64,000 bases of DNA, from the NCBI RefSeq assembly GCF_002999335.1, contig NW_020312591.1, forward strand, positions 62,001 to 126,000. The letters run 5' to 3'. The position numbers and the translations under genes were made by a program. Below the pieces are notes generated by a model, which searched no databases, was not told the origin of the DNA, and saw nothing but the letters and a program-made list of their open reading frames with translations. Positions within the stretch are counted from its first letter, which is position 1. Each line of letters begins with the position of its first letter. Positions 11,689-23,403 of the stretch are shown piece by piece. The stretch is from Cyclospora cayetanensis (lineage: Eukaryota > Apicomplexa > Conoidasida > Eucoccidiorida > Eimeriidae).

Positions 11689-14600
11689 CTATTCAATTAG
11701 CCCGTGGATTGGCTGTGGCTGCAGAGCTCCACAGCCTGCGTAGCGCGGAGGCTCCTTTAAAGAGGCCCCTGTAGACCCCTCAGGGGGTTTAGACGGAGAC
11801 AGCAGCAGACTTTCCGCTGCGAAAGTCTCTCCAACGGGTGGACATGTATATAACGCTGGGAGCTTCCAGCTGCCGCTAGTGCAACTGGACGTGCAACAGC
11901 TGCTACTGCTGCTGCTGCAGTCTTGGGAAGACGAACCTACAGTCGATACCTTAAGCGTCGAAACGTTCCAGTCACAGGGCTGTTGTTGCTGCTTCTGCTG
12001 CTGCTGCTGCTGCTGCACATTCACACTGCCCCTGGAGTACTTGCAAGAAAGCGGCTGCTGCAGCGGATGTGCGGCCCAAGGGTTTGCTGTTTGCTGCTGC
12101 AACAACTGCTGCTGCTGCTGCTGCTGCTGCGGATAACTCGCATAGTGGAACTGAGGCGAATCACGATGGGATAGGGCGCCTTCACGGTGTATGAACACGA
12201 GCTCTTGCTGCTGCACTTGGTGCGACGGCAGAGGCTGAAGTGCTAGCTGCTGCTTGTAGGGGTACGGTTGCAGGTTATGTGCAGGGGAGGCATACGGAGA
12301 AAGGCCACCTTCCCCCGAAGATCCATTGTGAAGCGTACGGTGTGGGGGTTGCTGCTGCTGCTGCTCCTGCTGCTTCTGCTGCTGCAGCTGCGCATGTACT
12401 TGTTGCTGCTGCGCATATACTTGTTGCTGCAGGTGCTGCTGAGCATCTGGATCGTGGGGGTGTTGCCGCTGTAACAAGTGCTGCTGCTGCTGCTCCTGCG
12501 GCTGCTTCTGCACTTGATTGGGGAGGCGGGAAGACGGCAGTTGCTGTTGCTGTTGCATCTTTGCACAACAGGCGTAGGAATCGCCTTCGATGCGGCTACA
12601 GACTGTATACTGTTGCGTTGATTGCGGCGCTAGCTGCATGTGTTCTCGGGTGTTAACTTTCTGCTGCTGCTTGCCTTTTTGGACTTGCCGTTCTTGCTGA
12701 GGCTGCAGCGTCAGTTCATCTTCCGGCTTCTCCACACCCTGCTGCTGCTGCTGCTGCTGTTGCTGCTGTTGCTGCTGCCGGTTACAGACAATTCCGAAGA
12801 AAAGTTGTTGCACCTGAAGCAGAAGCTCCTGCTTCTCGCTAGCCGTTGGCGTGGCTGCATGGGGTTGCATGCAGCCCCACAGTTCTACCAGCAGCTCCGA
12901 AGCCCGCTGCTGCTGCAGGTGCTGCTGCTGCAGGTGCAACTCCTGCTGCTGCTGCTGCTGCTCAATAGTTGGCGCAAGAATGCACACCCCTTCGAGATGC
13001 TCTCGGCAATCAGCCTCGTCAGAAACAATTTCCGCAGTTGTATGCCCTGTTCTAGCTGCATCGCCAGCCTTGCTGGCTTGCTTTGGGTGATCATCTTCCT
13101 GCTCCTGCAGATCTTTCGTGCAGGATAGTAGACGCTGGACTAAAGAATCCATATTGTTGCTTTCTACGCTGCGACATGTGCCTGAATCATCAGGATGCAG
13201 CCCTTGCAGCTGTTGATGCTGCTCTTGTTGCTCTTGCGGCTGCGAGCTTTTGCAACACGGAGCTGCCACGGGGGCGATACCAGGGAGCAACAAGAGCTGC
13301 TGCTGCTGCTGCTGCTGCTGCTCCTGTGTGCCGCCAGTAACCGCTGCTGGTGCTTGCATTAGAACGTCTGCTCCCGCTGATACGTGTGCAGTGGAAATAA
13401 CACCAAACTCACCAGCCGGAAGACCATGCGCGTAAAGGGCCTCTTGGGAATAGGCTTCATTCTCTGGGGCGGTTGCAGCTGCTGCTGCTCCTGCTGTTGC
13501 TGCTGCTGCTGCTGCTGCTGCAGCCTGAGGTGTTCTCAGGGCATGGGGTGTGTGGCTGTACAAGCAGCTGAAACTGCTGTCTGAGTTTTGTGACTGCAGC
13601 ACTTCGTGCTGCGTGGCCGCTGGCTGCTGCTGCTGCTGCTGCTGCAGATGGTGGTGTTGCTGCAACAAGTGCTGGTGTACATACGGATGCGCATCCCATA
13701 CAGCCCCATCATCCTGTTGCTGTTGTTGCTGCTGCTGCTGCAGTTGATGCTGCTGCTGCTCCCGGCTTTCTTGCCGCTCTGGATGCTGTTGCCGCTGCTG
13801 CACCTCCTGCTGCTGCTGCAGCTGCGCATCGCCTCGCCAGTAGTGCTCCTCTTCAGCGGCATGCGAAAGGCAAGACGAGTCGACCCGCCGTTTGCTGCTT
13901 ATTTCCCGCAACAAAGAATTCAGCTCGCGCTTTACCTGTGGATGCAACAGCAACAGCAAAGCCATAGCAGCAACGGTGCAGCAGCAACAACTACAGTCCT
14001 TAGAGCACTTAGAACGAGAGCAAACACAAGCACATACGGGAGCTGTAGATGCCTACCTATCCTCATGTGTGCAGGCAGAGCAGATTCAATATGCGAGGAG
14101 GCGCACAAAAGGGAAGGGAGGGGAAGGGGAGAGGAAGCAGGTGGGGTTGTTGTTGCTGTTGCTCGATGCGTGCCAGTCAGCAGCTGAAAGCGGCGAAAAA
14201 CGCTCTAGACGGGACCTACACAGAGCGATGGGGGGCAGATGCGCTTGGCGCGAATGATGCGATCACCAATCCTTGCAGGCTTCGGTTTATCTCTAAAAAT
14301 ATGCGAATGGCAGTTGATGATGGACTGCACAAGCGGCTCGTACACCTGAGACCATGACAAACAGCGTAGTGGATTCCAGCTTTCAGAGAGGTTGCAAAAA
14401 ACGCAGATACAGCACTCCTCAGCACGTAGTCGTATGCCACGCGGCGGTGAAGGAAGGCGGGAGTGCCTCAAAGAAAGGCCATATAATGATTCAAAGAGGA
14501 AAGGTAGTAAGCTAGAGAGCTTCTAGAGAGCTTCTAGACAGCTAGAGAACTGGACGTAAGAGAGTTAGAGAGCCAGATGTGAGAGACGTGGCTATACATA

Positions 14601-14778
14601 TACATATAAATATATATTCAGAGAGAGTTAGAGAATTAGTGGGAGATATTGAGCCACACAGGGGTGATTTTGAGATAGTTCTCTCTAAAGACATCAACTG
14701 AAATATGGAGAGCTGGAGGTGTAGGCAAGTTTCGGAGGGACAGAGAGATCCACGCGAGAGGTGCTGCAAAGAGGAGGG

Positions 14779-14833
<55 letters not shown>

Positions 14834-17800
14834 CGAGAAAGAGCTCTAGGATGGAGTGTGGAGCCGAGCCAAATATGAAAAAGTGTATTTTCTTTGTCTC
14901 TCACCATTGCAGCTGGCAGCTGGCAGTTGATGTTGCCTTCAAGAAAGTCGTATGGCATTTCATCGAGACCTTCGGCAATGGAGGTAACATCTGCGAAGAA
15001 GGGAACGCAAACTCTCTCCAGATTTTTGGGGGGGAGAGGAAGCCTGAGACTTGGAGAAAGCCCTGGTGTACGTCCACCCCGAGGGTAGCGGTGGTGCGCT
15101 GAAGGTGGTAGTGGCAGCTGCTGCCGTTGCAAGCCATGTTCTTGCGTCAGATTTTGCTGCTGCTGCTGCTGTTGCTGCCTTGCGTCTTCTGCTTCGCGCG
15201 GACCGAGCTGGTGGATGCCTCCCCGCTGCTGGCGCTGCCGCTGCTGCTCCTGCTGCTCCTCTTGCTGCACGTGCTGTTGCACCTGAGCGGCTTCGGATTG
15301 CAGAATTCCCCATATGTCAACAAGGCCGTCATCCCCGCTGTCTTCTCTCTCCCCCTGAGCTGCTGCTGGATCTGCAGAGGCCGTAAACTCTGCGGATCCA
15401 GCAGTCTCGGGAGTGAGACAGGAGTCTCCTAACGACAGACACCGAATGAACGTGCAATCCTGAGGCTGCGTGTGCTTTGCTTCTGGATGGACGCTTTGTT
15501 TCTGCTGCTCCTGCTCGAGATGCCCGCCTTCTTCATCGTCCTCTGTCAACTCCACGAGAATGCGGCCTTCCTCGTGCTGCTTTTCGAGCTCCATGGATGC
15601 TGAAATCTTAAAAAGAGCAGCCGCGTCTGAGGGCGTAGCTGTCCGACGGCTCAAGAGGCACTCAGGCATCTCGACGTCTCGCCTCAGCACCATTTGCATT
15701 TGCTGCTGCTGCGTCTGCAGCTGCGTCTGCTGCTGCTGCTTCTGCTGCTGCTGCAGCTGCTGCTGCTTTGACTCCCCTGCTTCGCTAGACAGCGCGCTTC
15801 CACGGGGTGTACTGCTGCTGCAAGCAGTGCCTTTAACGCCCTTGATGCAGGCCGTGTGTTGCTGCGGATCAGTCTTTTCCTCCGAGGTGAGGGGTGGCAA
15901 GCACCCTTCGAGCCGCTGCAGTGGTCTTCTCGTAAAGTCTGCCTTCCCCCCGGGTAGAGCAGCAGCACTGGCAGCACTTGCAGCACTTGCAGCACTTGCG
16001 CGCAAAGAAATCTCTCTGCGGAGACGCTTGAGCCGCTTTTGCAGCGAAGTCACATCTCTGTCAAGGCCTTGTTGCAGCGCGTACAGCAGAATAGCCTCAA
16101 CGCTGCAGGTACAGCCTGCTGCACTGCTGCCGCTGCCTCCGTTGCTGCAGCGGTGTCGCAACAGCAAGGCATCTTCTTCTGCAGTAAACGGCCGCGCTAG
16201 AGACAGACGCCATCGCGCCAAAGGATTACGCAGGTCCTAAACACACACATGACGCGCAGTAGCAAGCGTCTTGCCATTGCTGCTATTGCTGCTAGTGTTG
16301 TCGCTGAGACACGCCTCCTTCTAGTCGTGCTGTGCTGTGCTGTGCTGTACTCCCCTTTTAGGGCGGGCTGAAAGCTCTCGCGTGCTTGCCAGCAGCTGTC
16401 CACACATAAAGAATTCCCTGACAAACAACCCCTCCAAACAACACGTCCAAGCAACACGTCCTGATGCCTACCTTCGCTGCCTGCCACCTCCTTTGCAGCG
16501 CCTTGAAGCGTCGGAGAATCTGCTGAAGAGACTTTGTGGGAAGGAGCTGTCTCTGAATAAAGGCGAAATTTAGGCGTCCAGACAGCTGAAGACCTAAGGC
16601 CAGCAACCGATCCTCCGCGGGAGTAAAGACTGTAAAATATCCCCTAAAGACAGCATTGAGCAACACAAAAAAGGCAGGCAAGCATATATATATATATGTA
16701 TACATACATATATATATATATATATGTATACATATATATATATACACATATACACATACATGCACACACATTCGAGTGGAGGAGCTGTGAAGAGTTTTTC
16801 GCCTCCTCAAGAGGGGTCTACACGTGGCCCTTTGCGTAGGAAAAGTTGAGAGGACGCAAGTCTACGGATGTTTTTTGGCATTGACAAAGAGAGGGAAAGC
16901 AGCAGCAGCAGAGGCGTGGAAAGAAGCCGCGCAAGGAGAGACGGGAGTGGGGAGAGCGGTGGAGAAGCGCGAGGGCCATAAAGGCACGAAGAAATTCAAG
17001 CCCCTAGCATGCGCATAGAGACAAGCGTGCATGCATGCGTCGTGCATGCATATTGTCAGACAGGCTTTTAGGCGATTCGAGGCAGTGCTCAAAGGCGAGG
17101 GAAAGGAAAAAGATGCGTGAAAAAACTCACTCCTCGCCGGCGAGCTGTGCAGGCTGACTTAGAAGCCCCCTGGGTGTAGGCTTTTGTGTCAGAATGAGGC
17201 TTAAATCGACAAAGGGATGCTGGAGTCTCAAGAACTCTCGAAGAGGGTCGAAGAAGGAGCTGTCTCCCTCCCTGAAGGCAGCCAACACGCCTTTGCAGAG
17301 GCAAACAGGTGAGCGGAGATCCTCACGGAAGAAGCAGCAGCAGATGCAGCAGATGCAGCAGATGCCCCCTTTCGCGGGGGGATGCATAGCTATACAGAGA
17401 TATTAATAGACACACACGCCTACATCTATCTATGTATGAAATTATGTATATGTATATGCTTGTGGGCACTTTGAATGCATAATGATTGTCCGTAAATCAT
17501 ATTTTTTGCACGTCGCAACACAGCGCGAAGCAGTCGTATCCCTCTGCTGTGCTCTGTTGCGTGCTGCATGCGTCTAAGAATGGACCCCTTGAATAGATTC
17601 CCTGAGCTCAACAAAGGAGAATGTCTGGGCAGGATGAGGCGGATGCGCTTTTCTCAGAGGCGCTATTTTCCTCTTAGAGCCTGCAGCAGGCACGCTCTAA
17701 GAAGGAAATAACGCCCCTGAGAAAAACGCATCCTCAGAGAGCTAGCTAGCTAGCTAGCTAGCTAGCTGGTGCGCTTACTCAGTAAGAAGCAAAAAGTGCT

Positions 17801-18807
17801 TAACCTTCCGCAGAAGAGGAACGTCCAGTACACAGCACCGAGGGCACTCCCCCTCGGAAACTGCACATGTGCGGAACCTGCATCCTGCAAATGGCACCAG
17901 TCCGCTGCTATCATCTAACGCCCTTCTGCTGTTGCTGCTGCTGTTACTATTGCTGCTGCTGTTACTACTGCTGCTGCTGTTACTACTGCTGCTGCTATTA
18001 CTACTGCTGCTGCTGTTACTACTGCTGCTGCTGTTGCATCCTTCTGCGGCAGCAGCAGGGAGCGGCTCCTGGAGCTCCAAAGGCGGCAACCCCTCATATC
18101 GCCGCAAGGCGTTTATCTGAGAAGAAACGCATTCGGCTGTCAACAGAAGACATGCGGCAAAAACACAACACAACACAATGCCGCTCAAAGCTACGCAGCG
18201 CACAGCGGCAACAACAAAAACAAGCGATCGCAAGATTCATTTGGCGCATAAGAGGAAGCAACGGCCCCACATGTTTAAGGCGTGCGACAAGGAGATCACC
18301 AAGAAGACCTAAGAGCTTCTGATGCGTTGTCGCCTCCAAAACGCCTCCTGCTCCTGTTGCTGCTCCTGTTGCTGCTGCTCCTGCTGCTGCTGAGCGTTCC
18401 TCCATAGTGTTGCAGCTGACACCAGCGGCAGCCAGAGTACTCCCAGCAGCGGTGGCTGTAGCTGCTTGAGGGGCTTTGGTGAGAAAGACTGCCTGCATTA
18501 GGAGTTGCAAGTGCGCGTCTAGCTGTAGCTTGAGCCTCCTCAGCTGCTGTTGCGTAAACCCAGTGATGCCAGGAGCCTCCACATCCGCTGCTGCAGAGCA
18601 ATCTCCTCCACTGCTGCCTTGCAGACGCTGCTGCCCCAGCTGCAGCTGCGGCAACAGATGGCGAACATTCTCAAGTGCGAAGGGAGGGCGCAGAATGCAT
18701 GCGGCTGCGTCTCCACTGCCTCCACTGGAACCGATCCACTTCTCCCCTAGCGTTCTTAGCCTGCTACTGCTACTGCTGCTGCTGCGGGGGCCCCTGCCAA
18801 GCCGCCA

Positions 18808-18858
<51 letters not shown>

Positions 18859-20373
18859 CCTGCTGCTGCTGCTGCTGCTGCTCCTGTTGCGGTGATGACG
18901 CTTCCTAGGCAGCGCTTGGACGCTGCTGCTGGCGCCTCCTTCCTCCGCGCTTACCTCGCTGCTCTCCCCTTCGGTGCTGCTGCAGCTGCTGCTGCAGCTG
19001 CAACTGCAACTGCTGCTGCAGCTGCAGCTCGAAGTGCTGTAGCACGTGCTGCTGTCCGCTGCTCCCGCCGATTCCTCTGCATACAGATGCTGCGCCTCGT
19101 AAGAGCGCCCTTCCCCGCCTTCCAGCGGCTCCCTTTGCTGCTGCTGCTGCTGCCTGTGCTTCTTGTATCTGCTGCTGCGACGACAACAGCGAGTGGTATC
19201 CGAGGAGGAGTGTGGTCTCGAGGAACGACTCCTCGAATCGGGGGAGTGCAGCACAAACTCTTCATCATCGCTGTCGCTCGCCCACCTCTCAAGGAGCTCC
19301 CACACAGAGACGCGGCCTTCTTCCAATGCACCGCCTCCTTCTGCTGAAGCAGCACGACAAAGCTGCGACTCTTGCAAGGTATGCCCGCCACAAGAAGCAG
19401 TCTCATTCTGCTCCTCCTTCCGGAAGAACGTCTCAGCAGCAGATGCTGCAGCAGCAGCAGACGCTGCAGCAGCAGCAGACGCTGCAGCAGCAGCAGACGC
19501 TGCAGCAGCAGCAGACGCTGCAGGAGGGGCACACGAAACCTTTTTCGGAGAAAAATCGCCTCCCAGAAGGGATCTGTTGCTATTGCTATTGTTGCTATTG
19601 TTGCTATTGCTGTTGCTATTGTTGCTATTGTTGCTATTGCTATTGTTGCTATTGCTGTTGCTATTGCTGTTGCTATTGCTGTTGCTGTTGCTGTTGCTAT
19701 TGCTGTTGCTGTTGCTGCCTCCCCAGCGGCTGCGCCGAGTAGAGGCGGAGGAAGCCTGCCTGCTCTTATACGCGTTTTTTTGGCTATCTGCTGATGCTGA
19801 AGTGGCGGGGGAGCCTGCCCCACCCCACCAGAGGCTACTTGAGGCTAACAAGGCTCGCAGAGGGGAGTCTTCCCGAGCATGCTGCTGCTTTTGCTGCTGG
19901 TGCATATGCTGCATGGGGTGGTGTTGTTGGGGTTGCATAGAGTGTTGCATGTGTTGTTGCATAGGGTGGTGTTGTTGTGGTTGCATAGAGTGTTGCATGT
20001 GTTGTTGCACAGGATGCTGTATAGGGTGTTGCACATGGTGTAGAGGGTGTTGTTGGCCGTGCGTTTGCGTTCCCTGCGGCAGACAGCTGTGCTCTGGCGA
20101 TCGTATTGCTGTTGCCGAAGTCTGAGAGACGCAGTTGCGTGCCGGAGTGTCTGGTATTCGTTTCTCTGCTGTTTCCCATGACGTCGTAGGATTGCAGCTG
20201 AGGGTACTTGCGACAGAGGCGGGTGGTTTCTGCAGTCGTTGAAGCAGCTGACGCTGGCTGCTTGCGCCGGGGATAGGAGGCGGAATGCTGGTGTCTGCAC
20301 GTTCGTGCAGCATTAAAGGCGAGAATCGGGGGGGTTCAGGCTGCTGCTGCTCGTGGGCTGAGAAGGCACCCAT
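11689..20373 (-). CDS. GON4L-like / Myb (SANT)-domain nuclear protein, Gln-rich (6 exons)
   Basis: Probably a chromatin or transcription regulator. Exons (5' to 3'): 20373-18300, 18136-17805, 17321-17131, 16643-16472, 16236-14905, 13935-11689; every phase matches and they give 2115 codons plus stop. Exon 1 carries His/Gln, Asn/Ser, Ala and Ser tracts, then GFTQQQLRRLKLQLDAHLQ followed by LLMQ, the pattern GON4L relatives show as FT..Q...L..QL..H.QLL. Exon 4 has a Myb-like domain (FTPAEDRLLALGLQLSGR, then LLPTKS). Exon 5 opens with NPLARW, a second Myb-like start (RPFTAEEDALLLR) and Gln tracts; exon 6 is very Gln-rich. A TAG stop in frame just upstream supports the ATG at 20373. The exon 1 donor and exon 3 acceptor are the weakest junctions. 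Family assignment rests on motif recall; a generic Myb protein is the alternative. Confidence 0.65.
14781..14831. repeat. (TA)n microsatellite in an intron
   Basis: About 50 bp of alternating TA inside the GON4L-like gene's last intron (14904-13936). It makes spurious Ile-Tyr frames. Confidence 0.9.
17641..17732. repeat. Long inverted repeat (hairpin) in an intron
   Basis: Two arms of about 44 bp pair with only a few mismatches around a tiny loop near 17684. The left arm starts GGATGCGCTTTTCTCAG and the right arm ends CTGAGAAAAACGCATCC. It lies in intron 2 (17804-17322) of the GON4L-like gene and is followed at once by a GCTA repeat. A MITE-like remnant is possible. Confidence 0.8.
17741..17767. 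repeat. (GCTA)n microsatellite
   Basis: About seven tandem GCTA units, self-complementary, next to the hairpin at 17641-17732. Confidence 0.9.
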
Positions 20374-22949
20374 CGCTTTCTAACGATCTCGAGTCTGAGG
20401 ACGGCAGTCTGTGCTGCAGCAGTAGCGCCTTCTCTGCAGCCGCTGCCTGGCGGGAGTTGGCATGCGTGTTTCATTGCCTCTTCGTCGGGAGAGGGCACGA
20501 CCCTCGTGCTCTTGCCGCCTCTAGCGGTTGCTCCCCCGCTCACGTGCCTCGCCGAGGAGCCGCTGGAGGCTTCCTAGAGGAAATTCTGGCCGGAAAAGCC
20601 AAAAGAGAGGCCCAGGGGGCCCCCCTAGGAGCCGAGTGCCTCCCTTGGGGGCCCCTTTCGGTGGGCGTTGGGGTGGGGGCCCCTGCGCTGCTCGCGGAGT
20701 GTCGCCCTCCAGAGGGTCACACGACCCCGATTTTACGACGGTCAAAGGATTCAAAGGCGAAACGAGAGATCGAAACCACAATCGTCGCCAATAGTGGCTA
20801 ATTTGGCGAGGGAGCTGTGCTGCTCGCAGCTGCTGCAGCAGGGCTGAGGTGTGTACGATGGGGTCGGTGTGTGGTGTTGCTGCTCTGAGGTGCTGTGCTA
20901 CGGGGGGGTCGAAGGGTGGGGGCTGCAGGGGGGCCAAGACCAACCCTCTGAAAAGGCCACCTTCTGCGGCTTTATATAAATATATATATTCGCCCTCCTC
21001 CCTATTAGAGCAACGAAGTCATCCATTTTGCCGCGGGGAACAAATAAATTCGCTTAGGACCTTATTGCGTGGGCATGCAGCGTCTGCAGGATCCTACCGG
21101 CCGACTCGGCTCCACGGTGCGCGCCTCATCCTGCTGCGCTGCCACTGCCGCTCGCTGCCTTGTGGTGGCAGTGGCAGCGCAGCAGGATAAGGCCTTTTTG
21201 TGGGGGCTCACACAAGCCCGACGACGACACTTGAAACCTAAATGTCGATGAACTTTAAACCCTAATGTCTGCACACTTTGAAGGCTGGCGGCTGTTTGAG
21301 ACGGCACTGGCCCACGCATCCATTGCGAAGGGCTGCAGAGGATGCAAAACGGCGGCACATTATGGGAGCTAGAGGAGTGCTTCTTAGCGTCTCTCGCACT
21401 CTGAAATTCCTTTGCATATCCCCCTAGAATATCCTTGCCTGCTCGCCAAACCTGCCCCCAGCTCAACCCTTCAACGGGCAGAGGTCACGCTGCCCAGGGT
21501 TGCTGCGCGGGATTGATAATGCAGGCTACCAGGAAAAGGCGACTAGAAACAGTTCAACAGCAGCAGGCACGCAGAAAGGAAGAATGGTCCCAGTTGCCTA
21601 GCACAGCAGATGCAAGCGCTTAATTCTAGGGACAAACAATGCGCGAGAAGCACTGCGATCAAGCTTGTCTCGCAAGCTTCCCGCTCAGGGGGCAGCCGTG
21701 CTTGTGGAGTCTTGAGTATTTATAATGAACAGGTTTAACCTAAAGGAGGCGTTTAGGCCCCGCTTAGCCTGCCTGTCACGGACGGCGTGCGATAATGGAA
21801 CCCAGCGTCTGACACAAACTGCGGGCACGGGGGTTAAGGGGGGTTGGGTTTTTCAGAAATTGGCAGCAAATTGACTTTTGCAGATGCTCCTCTTCTGGCG
21901 AGATGTGCAGGTCCGGTCCCCCATGTGTGTGACAGCACAACCCTGCTACCCCAAAAGAAAGCTGATCTTGAGCCCATAAAAACGCCCCCAGATAGCACGT
22001 GTGAATGTGCTTTTAGCTGGGGATACGCCGCATGGTTTGGCAACTCTACAGGGTATTTGCTGCACAGCAGGGAGGACTAGTTCCGAGCTTAACGAGTGGT
22101 TGCTGTGTGCCTCTTGGCAAAGCTCTATCAGACTTTGAGTGCGAATACATCGAACGGCTGACGCGGGCAGCAACGCGCGCACGCCCGCTGTGCATTCTCC
22201 TACCCCGCATGTGCCAAAGCCCTTTCAGGCGGTGCGGGTAAGGATAGAGGAAACCAGCACCTTCAAAGAGGCAAATAAGAGTGGCGTATTCTTCATTCTG
22301 CTGCCGCATCAAGATTTCCAGTGGGATCCCGGGGGCCTAGTGCTAAGTAGCCCTATTAAGGCCATAATATTGGTTCCTGCGCTGGAGGCTTCGGCTCTCT
22401 CTTGAAGCCGCAGAAGGTGCACCTGTGGTGTAGTGACTTGTGTCCTAACTGCCCTGTCAAACGGCTTCTGTAAATCCCCCATAGGGTCCCACAGCACCAC
22501 ATTTGAGTGTCTTCAGGAAGAAGGGAGGTAGCTTGAGCCTTCCTTGAGTGTCTCGAGCTCCAAAAAAAAGAAAGCTGCTTCACGTATAATATACAATTCC
22601 CCAACGGAAGAGACCATCGTGGCCCTGTCCACAGGCCCTGAAGGCAGCCAACCCGATGACCATAAACCTTACGCCCACAAACACAAGACTGCATTTCCAT
22701 TTTACCTCCAAAGCAGATGAGGAGACGCCTCTGAAGAATAAATGGACGGGTGACACCGACAGCCTCAGGTCAGCGAAGAACCATCGTACCTACTTGTAGT
22801 GAACCCTCGCTTCGGCGTTGTCTTCCTAGCCCTTTTTGTGCATTCGTTCGTACCCTTTTTCTTTCCTTCTTTTCATTCCACTGCGCCTTTCGATTCCTCT
22901 TGTTCCTCTTGTCTCGCAATTCGCCATTTCTGATGCGTATGGAACAGAG
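20374..22949. other. Region upstream of the GON4L-like gene, no gene recognised
   Basis: It probably contains that gene's promoter. GGGGCCCC-rich stretches lie at 20607-20690, a perfect hairpin at 21128-21188 and a TATA-rich spot near 20976-20990. Short frames on both strands resemble nothing known. Confidence 0.45.
21128..21188. repeat. Perfect 22-bp inverted repeat
   Basis: The arms 21128-21149 and 21167-21188 are exact reverse complements, with a 17-nt loop. Each arm starts or ends in the CCTGCTGC/GCAGCAGG motif. A transcript would fold into a stable stem-loop; no function is known. Confidence 0.9.
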
Positions 22950-23403
22950 GCGCTGCCTCGGCTCTAATTCGATAAGCATCCTTAGAGGACGTTTCATGAG
23001 TCAATGCATGTCTAAAGGTAACTACTTCTAATGCGAAAAATCAGCAGAGGGGTGCTCTCAAGGACGCACATGAGAATGCTCGCTGTTGTCCGTACTCTAA
23101 AGAGATCCCCTACATCGGGCCTGTACACTGCGAAGGAGAGTTGTGTGTGGCGTTTTACCCTTTCTAGAGTTCCTTCAAAGCGCAGTCTGTCTCCCTGCTG
23201 ATGGTGGCTTGGCTGAGCGCACGTTTGCACGCGTCTGCCAACATATGCATCCCCCTAGAGGTAGGAGGTACATGCGTAGCAATGTGCAGATACAGTGCAG
23301 CGGTCCGTCCTGCCCTTATGGCGAGTTTGCGTTCCTCCTAGCCTGGAGGATTTTCTGGTGACTCCTCCTTCGGCTCACAGCGGCCCTTTTGCACCAAGGA
23401 GGC
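22950..23403 (-). repeat. Dispersed repeat, copy 2 (inverted partner of 11041-11495)
   Basis: Reverse complement of the copy at 11041-11495. The conserved 72-codon frame runs 23230-23012 on the minus strand. Similarity stops sharply at both ends: at about 22950, and just after the segment CACAGCGGCCCTTTTGCACC near 23400. Confidence 0.8.

Noticed and set aside
18476..20125. Plus-strand frames rich in Leu or Cys opposite the GON4L-like exon 1
   Set aside because: They are antisense to Ser/Ala/Asn/Gln tracts. The minus strand has the conserved helix and consistent splice phases.
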